From Ulva prolifera (taxonomy: Eukaryota; Chlorophyta; Ulvophyceae; Ulvales; Ulvaceae), in the NCBI GenBank assembly GCA_023078555.1, contig CM041200.1, positions 9,137,528-9,201,527 on the forward strand: a stretch of DNA of 64,000 nt, written 5' to 3'. Under the pieces are notes generated by a model, which ran no database searches, was not told the origin of the DNA, and worked only from the letters and a program-made list of their open reading frames with translations. This document shows positions 1-10,436 of this stretch, piece after piece; the first letter of the stretch is position 1; each line of letters starts with the position of its first letter. A program made the translations under genes and the position numbers.

Positions 1-10
1 CATCACGCAC

Positions 11-141
11 CTTCGTCGTCACTGTGGACGAAGACGTCTCGCAGAAGGCGCCCCAAGCGCCGGCGTGGAAGATCTCGATGTCTCCACTGGTGGAGTCGGT
101 TGCATCAGTTCGGCGCACCAGGCGCAGCTCTCCCTCCTTCC
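11..141 (-). CDS. SRCR gene exon 11: start of SRCR domain 6
   Basis: Acceptor CCCTGCAG, donor AAG|GTGCGT. Encodes EGELRLVRR and IEIFHAGAWGAFC. Shorter than the other N-half exons and ends before the CRQLG motif, so this domain either uses a different intron position or continues outside the window. Confidence 0.75.
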
Positions 142-3100
142 CTGCAGCCACTCCCCTATCGATGATAGGCTTTCATGATGTATGAAAGGCCGTCACCGCT
201 TGCGACGGAGGCGGTGTTTCCACAGTGTACATGGCCCATTGGACTCCTCCCTGGTTGCACTTGACGTGCTAAGCATTACGCATGGCTGTCCATGGCGCTG
301 TGGGGGTGCCAGCACTATGAACACGGGTGCACTGAGGCTGTTAATGCGATGTGACGTCTGAGGGTCCAACACCAGAACAACCCACTTTGTAGCTACAAAC
401 ATATCGATGTTCACTCAGTGGCGTCTCTGATTCAATCAGGCAAACCACTGGCTGAGTACGGGCCATCACGAAGCGTGTTGCTGGGCAGCTACACTGCTGA
501 TGTCAGACTCCTGAATGCATGCAGAGGGCGGATGTCAGACGTGATTGGGCCTCGCCCTTGTAGACACGATGTAAATGCCTCAAATGCCTCGCAGGCACCG
601 CGCAGGCTGCGACCGTCAGCAACGCACCTCGCTTAGAGGCTGAGACACACGAAAGGGTCAGGCCCGGGAAGACTGTAGTTTCGGACACCCGGATGCCCTG
701 ATCAACAAAAGGCGCGTCCACGCTCCGACACTGCAAGCGAGCTTGGGCCAACATGGCGTCTTTGCCAGGCCGGCACTCCAGGAGGGACGACTCGTTGCCG
801 GAGCAGCCGGGGATGGTGAGCGCAACCTCTGGAGCCACGAGGCCTATGTCGGGGCCGTCGATGGGGATCAGCCCAGAGCTCTGCGTGCCTGCATGCATGC
901 GGAAATACCCTCGAGGCAGTTTGGGAAAGCTGCCTGGCCACCACAAGTGGGCGGTGACCGATACCTTGAGCGGTGGGGCTCCGCAGACACGGCACTGCGT
1001 AGTACATTGATGTAGTTGTGCACTCGATGGCCATCCAAGAAGCATCCATGTGTGAACATATTGTGTAGTACAGGGCACATACGTGCACCAAAGCACAGTC
1101 GCTGTCACGGAGACGGCTGTTGGGTACAGGTATGCAGTTGTGCTATCGGGAACCCTCGGCGGGGCGCTCTGCACGGAGACACGTTCAAACTCCTATCGCA
1201 GCTGCACTGATGCGCAAGTAGCCACGAGGACAGCACGTTACTGCCTGTCAGAATATATCATGGAATTTGCTAGCGGTGTCACAGGCACGTGAAACTGCTC
1301 GTCTGTCGAACCGGCTCACATGGCAAAGGATGTCAGTATAGTTACACAGGAAGCACGTGATCCAGAGATGGCTGTGAATGATAATACGCAGAGTGCACTC
1401 GGGTGTCGGCAAACTGTCGTCGATCACCGGGTGCTGCAAAAACGAGGGCGACGTGAACATGTGTCAGTGGAGCAGGCGAGATACCTCCAATGTGTCCATG
1501 AGTGTCCGCCGTGCCCCCAACACTGTAGACGAGGCCACATGCGTTGCAGACATGCACAGCTCCATGCAGACAGCACCAACACGCAAAGAGATGCGGCCAT
1601 GCACAACTCGAGATACTGCGAACTGCCAAATATGTTTGGAGAGAGAGGGCATGGCGGCACCTGCTGCGGTGTAGCCGAGCTGGCGGCAGGCGACGACGGC
1701 ATCTGCCCCCATGAAGCCAGCTGCACAAACTTGTCCCCAGGAGCCCTCGTAGAAGACCTCCAGGTGACCGATGTCCCAGTTGAAAACAGATGTGACGCCC
1801 GAAAGCCTCAAGTCTCCCTCGCCTGCAAGAAGATCAAGCTTTTGAACTTCATCCGTCTTGATGGCACGATGATCTGCATCTCCTGAGTTGAGACGTTGGC
1901 CAGGGCAGTCGATCCTCCCTGTCATCAATGATGTCTACGATAAGGGAATTTCAATCTCGAACAATTGGTCAAGGTAAGCGGCTGTCTACCTGGCATCAGA
2001 GCAGCGCAACACGCCATACAATTGTACGATATTGGAGCACAACGATGGATCCTTCTCATCGCGTCGTTAGGTTGCTACAAGTACCTGCACCGGGGGTGGT
2101 GACCGCCTCCAGCGCCTCTGGAACCGCAAACTGCCTGCACGCCACCCAGAGTGGTATCGGCGGCATGAAATTTCCTGTGCATCCATCCATCGACATCCCA
2201 TCTCCTGCAGGCAAGAAGCCTGTGCCAAGGTCGCAGTCCTCCAGTCGCTCCTCTGGCCCGCGGCACCGAACGTCGTCCAGCCAGAAGCGGCGCTGCGGCC
2301 CCTGCGCCGCCTCCTCTGGCACCATATCAAAGTAGAAGAAGTAATCAAAGAGCAGTTCGCGATCGGTCGCGGTGGAGAGGCTGTCAACGACGGTGCCGTG
2401 GGGGAAGCCGAGCTGCCGGCAGACGACGTCGGCGACAAGGAAGTCATCTCGGCGGGAGGTATCGCCGTCGCAGATGGCGCCCCACTCGCCGGCATTGTAG
2501 ACCTCGACGATGCCAGAGTGGATTGGGTCGCAGGGTGTGCCGAAGCCGCCACGCAGGCGCACAGAGCCCTGCTCGGGAGCTGGCATGGTGTCGCAGTCTG
2601 CACAGACCCACGCCTACTGTGACACACATGTGCGCCAGTCCTTGCTTATGCGCATGCCACTGCGGCATCTACTGTGCACCAGTCGCACGTGTACTTGCTG
2701 CCTCAGACATGCTCATTCCGCAAAACTTTTGTGCGCGAGCACGCTGCGCCCAGCCATGGCACTGGTGTCATGACAGGAAGCCCCGAAATTTTTTACAACA
2801 CATAGCAGCATGTTCACTGGCACCTGGCCGGTCACAAGTCCGACAGTAAGTGCACGCGCACGTGCGTTACAAATCCAGCCTTGCCAGTCGACACACTCGG
2901 GGTGGAAATCGGAAACTGTCAACGCGGATATAAGCAGGCGCATCTTGAAAGTTTCAGTGCGATGCCATGGTTTGCGCTGCTACACTTCAGGTAGAACCCT
3001 AGAGCAGACTCGCAAGCGCTGCAAGCAGCTGTCGTGGAATCGTAAACTTACTTCATACACATCATGTGCCAGTACTCTGACCAGGACAATCGCACATACT

Positions 3101-6100
3101 TGGGCATAAAAATTCACTTCAACATGTAATGGCATGATTAAAGGCACATATGCATGTGATGAGAAGGTATGACTCCAGTGGAGTGTGCACACCTGGTGCT
3201 GCGGTGCCGCAGGCGAGCACCGTGGCATCGTTCGCAGAGCTGCGGGGCACGCTGCACTCTGCCTCTATCCCAGAGGTTGAAGCGAAGGGGCAGTCCAGGA
3301 GGGACGCCTCGGTGCCGGTGCAGTCAACGCCAGATATACCAGGAGGGATGTCTTTCACGAGGACCTGGGGTGTCACAGCTGCCCTGAAGTCTCAGGCTGC
3401 GCGCACAGAGGTCAGGCAGCGATAGGCGTCCCGCTCGCGCTGACAGAGATATGTTTAGTTGCTAGCAATCTCACAGGATCAATATCAAGACAATTGCAGG
3501 TACTTGTACTACTCCAAGCGTTAGGTGTTGGTACGGGAATCTGACCTCGTTTTCCAGGCTCGCCCTTCCGCTGCCGTAAGCCTGGATGAACTGGAGGACA
3601 GCGCCGCCGTCGTAGCCGAGAGTGCGGCAAGTCACAGTTGCCGAGTCGGGGGTGAAGCCTTCTTTGTCGCACACAGTGCTCCAGAACCCTCGGATAAAGA
3701 TCTCGAGGCGGCCGTACTCGTACCCCGGGCCCGAGCCGCCGTCCATCAGCCGCACGCTGCCCTCTACGTCTGCAGACAGGCAAGGTCTCATTGCGAAGCA
3801 TGTGGCTCAGAAAAAAGCAACAATTTGTCTACCGCAGGCAGAAGGCCTTCTCAATTCAAAGGAGGCATATGCAGCCACGAGCCTGCTACTGTGGCATGTG
3901 ACCCACGAGATAGAATTACCTGTAGTCACATAAAGGTGTGTTATCTGACTCAGGGTTTTCTGCGCAGCCACATCCTGAAGAGAGTGCCTGTTGTGACAAT
4001 GGGAAAATGTACTGATGGTGATGGACAATGGGGGTCCGCTCGCACTCCTGCTTCCGTTGACACAGAAGTTCAGTGATGCCCCCACAGAAAGTGCTCTGAA
4101 GACGTGTGATCACCCGCCACGAATGTGCTTCTGTACGATTACAGCAACATTGCTAAAATTGCAAAGGGCGTCGGATTCGACTCACCTGGATCTGATCCTG
4201 ACGTGCATATCAGCTCGACGGCATGGCGTGGGGCACACAGGTCCAGCGCAATGGTCCCATTCTTAGGGCAGTCCAGCAGCGATGCCTCATCCCCGATACA
4301 CGCAAACCCAGTTGTTCTCCAGATGGGCAGGAGCAGCAGCGCCTCTGACTCCTCATCTTCATCCTGCAGCCAGGCAACGGTTCTGCATGGCATCTACGTC
4401 TTCATAGACTGCAGATCCCAGAAACCTGGCCGCGGTGCGTTCTGGACGACATGGCGCAGGGAGCATGAGTGCGAAACAAAAAATGATCACATGCATGCCT
4501 GGTGATCCCATTGGGCAGTGACCCGAGGCAGCCAAGCATACAGGTGCTCGAGCAGGGGTGCAGCGCGTAATACGGCTATGTAATCATGCATACATACATA
4601 CGACCCTGATGCGTATAGTTTTGTGCCGTTGTCGCATGAGACGCATGGTCGATTGGGACGGCCTGCCATGAATCACTTGAATCGGCTGGCGGAGGTTGCG
4701 TCTCGGTGTGGCAAGGTGAACCGTGCTTTGTTTGTGACGAATGCTCTGCGCCGGTTGAGTGTGGCGTTGTGCAAGGGGAATGCTCTTGTGCTCCGTGCGG
4801 TGCTTCAATCTTTGGCTGGCATCACCGGCCGAGCTGTGGTACGTGCTCGTGCCCGGCCTAGTGCCATGACTGCGTGAGTGGATTTGCGTGTGTATTCCTG
4901 GCAACGGCTCGCTGCCCGGCCTCTGTCCTTTGTAACTACATACATACATACATACAGTCACTGCAGTGCCGTTGACAGTCCCCTGCAGCCCGTGTGAGTG
5001 TGAGGCGAACTGAACACACGGTCAGGACTAATCAGCAGTGGACGATTTGTGACAAGCTGTTGCGTACGGTCGTCTGAGGGGGGTTTCCAGGTGGTTTACC
5101 CTTCGACATATGTGGCCCCGTTCACTCGGAGTTGTCAACGTCCAATAGGACACGGCTCAGTAAATACAGATTTACTGTGGTTGACTTTACAAGCCCTTCG
5201 TCCAACAGCTGACAAGGGAGTCTGCCCTGAGGGTGCATGCCTGTGGTGTGGAAACTATGACAGGAACGGAGTGCCCAGCAGCCTTAACTGCACTGCATGG
5301 TCACCATGCATGGTCACCGAGGTGCGATGGCGAAGACTCAAACAAGGCCACATGCATCTTCCATGCACCCAGAACAGCACAGGCATCCAGACAGTGTGCC
5401 AGGCGCAGAGTCAGAGTCATACATTGGATGCGACAGCGATTCCGTCTGTGAAGCCGAGACTTCTGCACGCCACCTTCGCATCTGCTGGGCCAAAGTTGTT
5501 ATGGAATCTTGGTCGGGCGCACACGGTGCCCCAGCCGCCCGCGTGAGCAAACTCCAGGCGGCCGAACCGGGACAGGCCATCCTCTGAGGTCGCCCCACCA
5601 GCCAGGCGCACCTCTCCATCACCTGCACTCCTCACAACAAGCGTGTTAGTCATGGCATGTCAGGCCAAACCTTCATGGAAGGAGTCTGTCCGCAGCCTGT
5701 GGTAACCGGACCCATAGCTAACGCTGTCACAGCCTATGGAGAGCACCTACATGGGGTAGCTGATCAACTGCTAGTCTAGTTCACGAGGTATGCAGCAGGC
5801 ATGGGACACATAGGGCTCCTGTGATATCAGGCTGGTGCATCGGAGTGGTGGTGGGCATTCGACAGAGAAAGTGGCAAGCAGATAAGCACAGCCGACGCGT
5901 CGCGACGCAAGCACAGCCGACGCGTCGCGACGCACCATATAGTCAATGTCTCTCAGTGGATTCACTACATATGCAGAACGGAGTTTGTGTTCGATCACTG
6001 CTACGGGTTTTCCAATGCATACGACAGTAAGAAACCTCCACACGCATGCACATCTGCTTAGTACTGTCCCAGAGTAAACGCACGTGGCCCAGATGCTGAT

Positions 6101-8809
6101 CCACAGGCGATGAAAGTAGACTCCAGGCCCTCCTCGGATTTGCACGACCTCCTGTCTAGCGTGTAGTCTCCAAAAAAAAAGTAGTCGTCTTGCAATTGTG
6201 TAGGAGCCGTGGTCGGGCAGTCAACCAGACGAACCTCAGAACCTGTGCACTCTGGATTCTCCAGCAAAATCGGCGCCTCAGCTTCCTGCAATTCAGCGGT
6301 GTGTTGTCGATGGCCGCATCCAGTACCGCTGTGGCTGTGATGTGCAAGATGAATCTCAGTGCGCGTGTGTGATCTCACATGCCCATCTGCTGCTTAGTCG
6401 GGAACCCGTTTGCCATCCTGTGTAAACAGCACTGTACATCGTGCAAGCGCAGCAATCAATCCCGCTTACGCGGCCTTCATGCATGGCGTGAAAGTTCTGG
6501 GTGGATGTGGCTAGTCAACATGTCCACAAGTGACTTGACTGCACAGAAGCAAGTGCTTGTATGCTGCCTGCTGGTAGAGCTGCAGCAGAGCGAGGCGCTG
6601 ACGAGCAATACATCCAGCACTGTTACCAGCACATCCAGCAGCGGGCATCATCCGCCGAGGTCAGCCAATGCTGTGTAAACGGCTGCAGGTGAATGCTCCA
6701 AACAGCTGGAAGCGCTATGGCAGTGCTGTGGCGAAGTGCGGCGCACGGAGCATGCTGCGGTGCTGGCCGCAGGGTGATGTATCGAGCAGTATGGCACCGT
6801 GACGGCCTTTGATGGTGAAAGCACATAACAGCCAGCATCACAGCGCAAGATTATTGCAATACTAGGTTATTGCAGCTGCCTTGCTGCGGTCGGACTGCTG
6901 CAAAGGCCGCCACGGGCTTTGTCTGGCAGGCTGCCTAGGTGTGGAAGTTGAAGGCGACGTCGACGACAGATCCAAAGAAGACAGGTGTGACAGCGCCACA
7001 GCTGATACGTGCACATAGCACAACCCGCAACACAGTACAACATAGACTAGCCAGGTGTTTGATGGATGCACAGAGAGTGTGCAAGTCCGCACCTTGAGCT
7101 CGGCGTCGGTGAGAACGGCGTCCACAAAGGGTGAGATTCCGCCGCCAACAAAGCCGAGCTGGCGGCACGCAACATCGGCGTTCACGTTGTTGAATAAGGC
7201 GCCGCAGACCGTGCCAAATGCGCCGTCAAGGAAGACTTGGACGGCTCCGATGACGTACCCGTTGGCCTCCCGGCGGGAGACCAGCCTGAGGTCCCCTTCC
7301 TCTGCACAGCACACACCACACGAGTCAGAATGGAGTCACTGCTCACGGCCGTCATCTGGACTCACATACGCAAGCATCAACACTGTTGGTCAAGAAATCT
7401 TGTTTATAAACGTCCTTTGTCAACATGGAAAGGATACCGTGGTTTGCAGCGAGTGGCCCAGTAGCGAATCGATCCATCATGCATGCTGCGAAAAGCAGCA
7501 GCACAAATGCGAATCGCACATCACTGAAAAGTGCAGAAGCTGACCTAGCCGACTGTAGCGGCTGCTTGATATCTACACAGCATTGACTAGCAGGTGTCAA
7601 GTTGCCCCCGGCATTGCTTCAGCCTCGGCATACCGGTAGACCCATACACAAATGTGCACACAAAGCATCAGCCACTACCAGGCGGTGGATGTGGACGTGG
7701 AGCTGGCGATTACGCAAACTTGATGGATTCGGGGATGTCATCATGTGCGCAGGCATAGGGGATACCGATCCTAACAGCCATGCGGGAGACATAGACACAG
7801 TCACCAGGTTATCTTGGAAAGTGAAGTCGCAGCAGCTTGCAATTGCGTCCATCGGATCCCTCACAGACTTGAACCCCGTGCGCATGTATGTCAGAATAGC
7901 AGGCAAGGACTGCTCAGCGCCTACAGTGACTATGGTCGACCATGACCAAGATTCGCCAAGGAGGAGCAGAATGGTGTACACAAGGCCCCCTGTGCTCCAC
8001 GAGTGTGTCGTAGCGCCGACAGAAACGCACGGGGACGGCCTGTCGCATTAATACAGCTGCAGAAACTGTTCGCTGGGCACAAGTAGGGTTTACGCGAGAT
8101 TGCCTGATCCAGCGCAGATTGTGAGCTGCTCGGCGACGCTCGTGGTAGAAGGGGAAACAAGCCCAAACCGCATCGTGCTGTGTAAAACTGCAGGCTGTGC
8201 AGAGCCCATGGCAAGTGAGCAGGCCAAGCATTGCTCAGTGTGGACACCACTTCTGTACAGCCGCGCAGGCCTTGTACCTGGTAAGGCTGCCACATGCACT
8301 GGGGCGCAGATAGGTACCAGGCATCCCCTTGCAGCCATAACCGCTACAGGTATAGCTGTACCAGAGGCAAAAACTTGAATCGCAATGTGTTTGAAAGCAA
8401 CCATGGGCATTTGCGCTGGCGCATTCGCACCCGGAGGCGGCTTCACAGGCTCGATCGGAGCCCGCACCGGTGGTGAAGGGATTTTAGAAGAGTTGTGCAT
8501 GAGGCCAGCCTGCCCTTCGCCTGCGCCATCTTCCCGCATGGGTGGTGGTGCTGTGCGACCGGGACGGCCTGGGCGTGCGGGGCGTTCGCGCCCCGCATGT
8601 GCGGCGCGATGGCTGCGGGTGTGCACCCTGCGGCCATCGCGGTGCGGGGCTGTTGGGCGCTGCGCCCGCATCGCGCTGCTCTCCGTGCGAGCCTGTCGGC
8701 CTGCGCCTGTGGCGGAAGGCTCTGCTGTGCATGCCGCAGCGACGAGGAATGCCAGCACGAGGACCAGCCATGCGCATGCAGCACACCATGTGTGCCGTGG
8801 AGATGCCAT
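11..8809 (-). CDS. Secreted multi-SRCR-domain protein (partial, 11 exons, continues past left edge)
   Basis: Proposed exons in transcript order: 8809-8431, 7301-7093, 6285-6084, 5622-5423, 4363-4186, 3769-3546, 3364-3193, 2597-2085, 1822-1617, 880-628, 141-11 (about 889 codons here). Every border is GT..AG and every exon length fits the next phase. Exon 1 encodes an ATG and a hydrophobic signal peptide (LVLVLAFLVAAA). Six scavenger receptor cysteine-rich domains follow, with hallmarks such as GRLEF, W-G-T-V-C, CRQLGF and a late LLDC/LVDC motif. SRCR domains bind ligands outside the cell and are stabilised by disulfides; Chlamydomonas relatives have many such proteins of mostly unknown role. 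Each domain enters in phase 1 and is cut by a phase-0 intron in its middle, except domain 4, which is one exon. No membrane segment is seen, but the C terminus lies outside the window. Family call is firm; exon 1 and the 6084 donor are the least certain. Confidence 0.82.
628..880 (-). CDS. SRCR gene exon 10: C-terminal half of SRCR domain 5
   Basis: Acceptor CACGCAG, donor CGAG|GTGCGT. Encodes GCSGNESSLLECRPG and a final LSCVSASKR, in the same place as the terminal cysteine segments of exons 3, 5 and 7. Confidence 0.78.
1617..1822 (-). CDS. SRCR gene exon 9: N-terminal half of SRCR domain 5
   Basis: Acceptor CTTGCAG, donor GCA|GTATCT. Encodes EGDLRLSG, LEVFYEGSWGQVC and ACRQLGYTAAG. Phase 1 in, phase 0 out. 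Confidence 0.83.
2085..2597 (-). CDS. SRCR gene exon 8: complete SRCR domain 4 in one exon
   Basis: The only domain not cut by an intron: VEVYNAGEWGAICDG and VCRQLGFPHG run on to RFWLDDVRCRG and ERLEDCDLG in one 513-nt exon. Phase 1 in and out, so the exon is a symmetric module. Acceptor TGTGCAG; donor GCAG|GTACTT. Confidence 0.85.
3193..3364 (-). CDS. SRCR gene exon 7: C-terminal half of SRCR domain 3
   Basis: Acceptor CACCCCAG, chosen because it restores phase 0; an upstream AG would bring in an in-frame TGA. Encodes DCTGTEASLLDCPF and a final LACGTAAPG. Donor CCAG|GTGTGC. Confidence 0.8.
3546..3769 (-). CDS. SRCR gene exon 6: N-terminal half of SRCR domain 3
   Basis: Acceptor GTCTGCAG, donor GAG|GTCAGA. 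Encodes GSVRLMDGG, YGRLEIFIRGFWSTVC and TCRTLGYDGG. Phase 1 in, phase 0 out. Confidence 0.85.
4186..4363 (-). CDS. SRCR gene exon 5: C-terminal half of SRCR domain 2
   Basis: Acceptor GCTGCAG, donor CCAG|GTGAGT (the best donor in the gene). Begins with an acidic run (DEDEE), then FACIGDEASLLDC and ELICTS. The intron before it holds a LINE fragment. Confidence 0.85.
4583..4960 (+). mobile_element. LINE 3' fragment inside an SRCR intron
   Basis: The plus strand encodes SHETHGRLGRPAMNHLN and LRRLSVALCKGNA over 4626-4877. A similar HETYG/GRLARP and MRDLSTTLCR segment lies in the decayed LINE near 12330-12470, so both seem to be the far C-terminal region of one algal LINE family. Short CATA/TACA runs bound the piece (about 4587-4603 and 4941-4959), as expected for a LINE with a simple-sequence tail. 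It is antisense to the SRCR gene. No RT motifs remain. Confidence 0.5.
5423..5622 (-). CDS. SRCR gene exon 4: N-terminal half of SRCR domain 2
   Basis: Acceptor GTGCAG, donor CCAAT|GTATGA. Encodes GEVRLAGG, FGRLEFAHAGGWGTVC and ACRSLGFTDG. Phase 1 in, phase 0 out. Confidence 0.85.
5885..5934. repeat. Two perfect 25-bp tandem units
   Basis: AGCACAGCCGACGCGTCGCG plus ACGCA occurs twice in direct succession at 5885-5909 and 5910-5934. Each unit holds the small palindrome CGACGCGTCG. Lies in an SRCR gene intron. Confidence 0.85.
6084..6285 (-). CDS. SRCR gene exon 3: C-terminal half of SRCR domain 1
   Basis: Acceptor AATTGCAG. Encodes ECTGSEVRLVDC and a final IACGSAS, the second half of the domain. 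The donor CAC|GTGCGT is weaker than the others, but it gives the phase 1 that exon 4 needs. Confidence 0.75.
7093..7301 (-). CDS. SRCR gene exon 2: N-terminal half of SRCR domain 1
   Basis: Acceptor TGTGCAG, donor AAG|GTGCGG. Encodes EGDLRL, then VQVFLDGAFGTVC and ACRQLGFVGGG, the first half of an SRCR domain. Starts in phase 1 and ends in phase 0. Confidence 0.85.
8431..8809 (-). CDS. SRCR gene exon 1: signal peptide and Pro/Arg-rich linker
   Basis: Starts at ATG 8809 with a short basic stretch, a hydrophobic core and an Ala/Cys-rich cleavage region, then a basic, proline-rich linker. The proposed donor CCGG|GTGCGA ends the exon in phase 1, which matches the phase-1 start of the first SRCR exon 1.1 kb downstream. 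Membership in this gene is inferred from phase, strand and the need for a secretion signal. A later donor or an extra small exon is possible. Confidence 0.6.
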
Positions 8810-8854
8810 GTGGGAGCTGGGATGATGCTGGATTCACAGGACTGGGGTGATGAT

Positions 8855-8880
8855 GACCTGCAGGCAGCAGCCTGCAGGTC
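8855..8880. repeat. 11-bp inverted repeat upstream of the SRCR start
   Basis: GACCTGCAGGC, loop AGCA, GCCTGCAGGTC. It lies 46-71 bp upstream of the proposed ATG at 8809, so it would be in the 5' UTR or promoter of the SRCR gene. A regulatory role is only inferred. Confidence 0.6.
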
Positions 8881-8909
8881 AGGTTGAATGCTCCGGTGCT
8901 AAGAGACAA

Positions 8910-10436
8910 TCCACTTCTGCCCGCAGCAAGGAATAGCCATGCCCTCGAGCTCCAGATATCTGAGTTGAAAGAATTTGCTGAAGCACGTCAATTGATGTTT
9001 CAGGTAGGTTGCCTTGCGATTGCCAAGCACAGGCCACTTGGCAACGGGCCAATTGGTTAACCACTGATGCCACCGCGATGCCTGTGTTGCATACATGCTC
9101 AATCACCTGGCACGTCGTGGACAAGCATGGGACCGGAAACAGATGTGAAAGAATACTGATCGCAGGAGTCCAAGGGTAATGCACTTTGCATGAACGAGCT
9201 GCACCATGCACTGTTAAATGATGAGCAGCTTTTAGACTGGCAGAGCAAGCCCTACCAGCGGTGCCGCATAACCCAGGATGCTGAACAAACAATTACATGC
9301 TGTGTGAGTTATCATGGAACGTGTTGTGTAAAACAGCTGGAATTCGTGCAGCACAGCGCTAGCGTTGCAAACGTCACGCCCCATGCTCGAAGTTGCCATG
9401 TTGAGACACTACACAGCATATACATCGGACATTTTGATAACTCCTGTGCCTGTCGATATGCTTGCATGGCGTGTTCAAATCAGTGCGCACGCTCTAGAGC
9501 TGCAGCGACCCGGCGAGAGCTGATGCTACCTTGCAAGCTGCAGCTCTGTGTGCTGCGCGCACCACATGCTCCAGAAAAAAAAACACATAATGCGCGTAGT
9601 CGATAGCCCAGCACGCTTCTACAGGCACAGATGCCCTGCCACCCATGGTCAGGGGCAGCGATGAGCAAGAGGCGCTGACGCGAACCTTCAGCATTGACGC
9701 AGCGTGACTCATTCAGAGCCTCTGACAGTGCATTTACAGGCATTGCATCAGCCAGGACTTGCTCCAATGCAACCGTATTTATATTGCGGGTGCAGGCCTT
9801 CACAAAACGGTGTGTGTGCAGTTGACCGGCTGAACGATATTCCGCGAGGGGTGCAGCTTCGATGATGGCACCCGTACTCAACTAGTCTTATCTATTGAGT
9901 GGGTGCAAAACGTCAGGATAGTCGCGAGGGAACCGTGACGGTGTTGGCGCCTATCTTCGTGCCTATCAGCCCTATCTCTTGATATCTTGACCAGACACCT
10001 CAACCCGCCCACTGCGGATGTTCGCATCGTCTATGACTTAGACGAATCAAGATATGATTCGCTATCGCAAGTTAACCTTGTTTTCAGTATTCCATGGAGC
10101 AGCGTGACTGACCATTGTGTTACAGAAGAGCGATTCAATGTGGATTCTTAGCACATCTGAAGACCTGCGAGCCCAAGAACATATATTAATACTGCACACG
10201 CGACACAATTCCGGACGTATGCCAGTCCATCCATCAGAATTCAAGCGTGCAAGGATGTCCACGTGCGTCAAGGAGTCACTGGCCATGATTTCGCATTTGC
10301 ACCTGTCTGGTGCGACGCATAGCTTCGAAGCTTCTCAGACAAAAGCATGAAGGTGAACAGGCAGTCAGCACCGCAAAACCACCATGCAACGCAAGTATAC
10401 AACAACAGATACATACGTGTATATTTGCACACCCAC
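8910..10436. other. No recognisable gene
   Basis: No domain, conserved motif or splice-consistent exon chain was found here. Short ORFs on both strands look random. Part of it should hold the SRCR gene promoter (higher coordinates side of 8809). Confidence 0.5.

Noticed and set aside
11..8809. SRCR gene as animal contamination
   Set aside because: SRCR proteins are also abundant in volvocine green algae, the intron style matches the other genes here, and a plant/algal-type LINE fragment sits in its intron.
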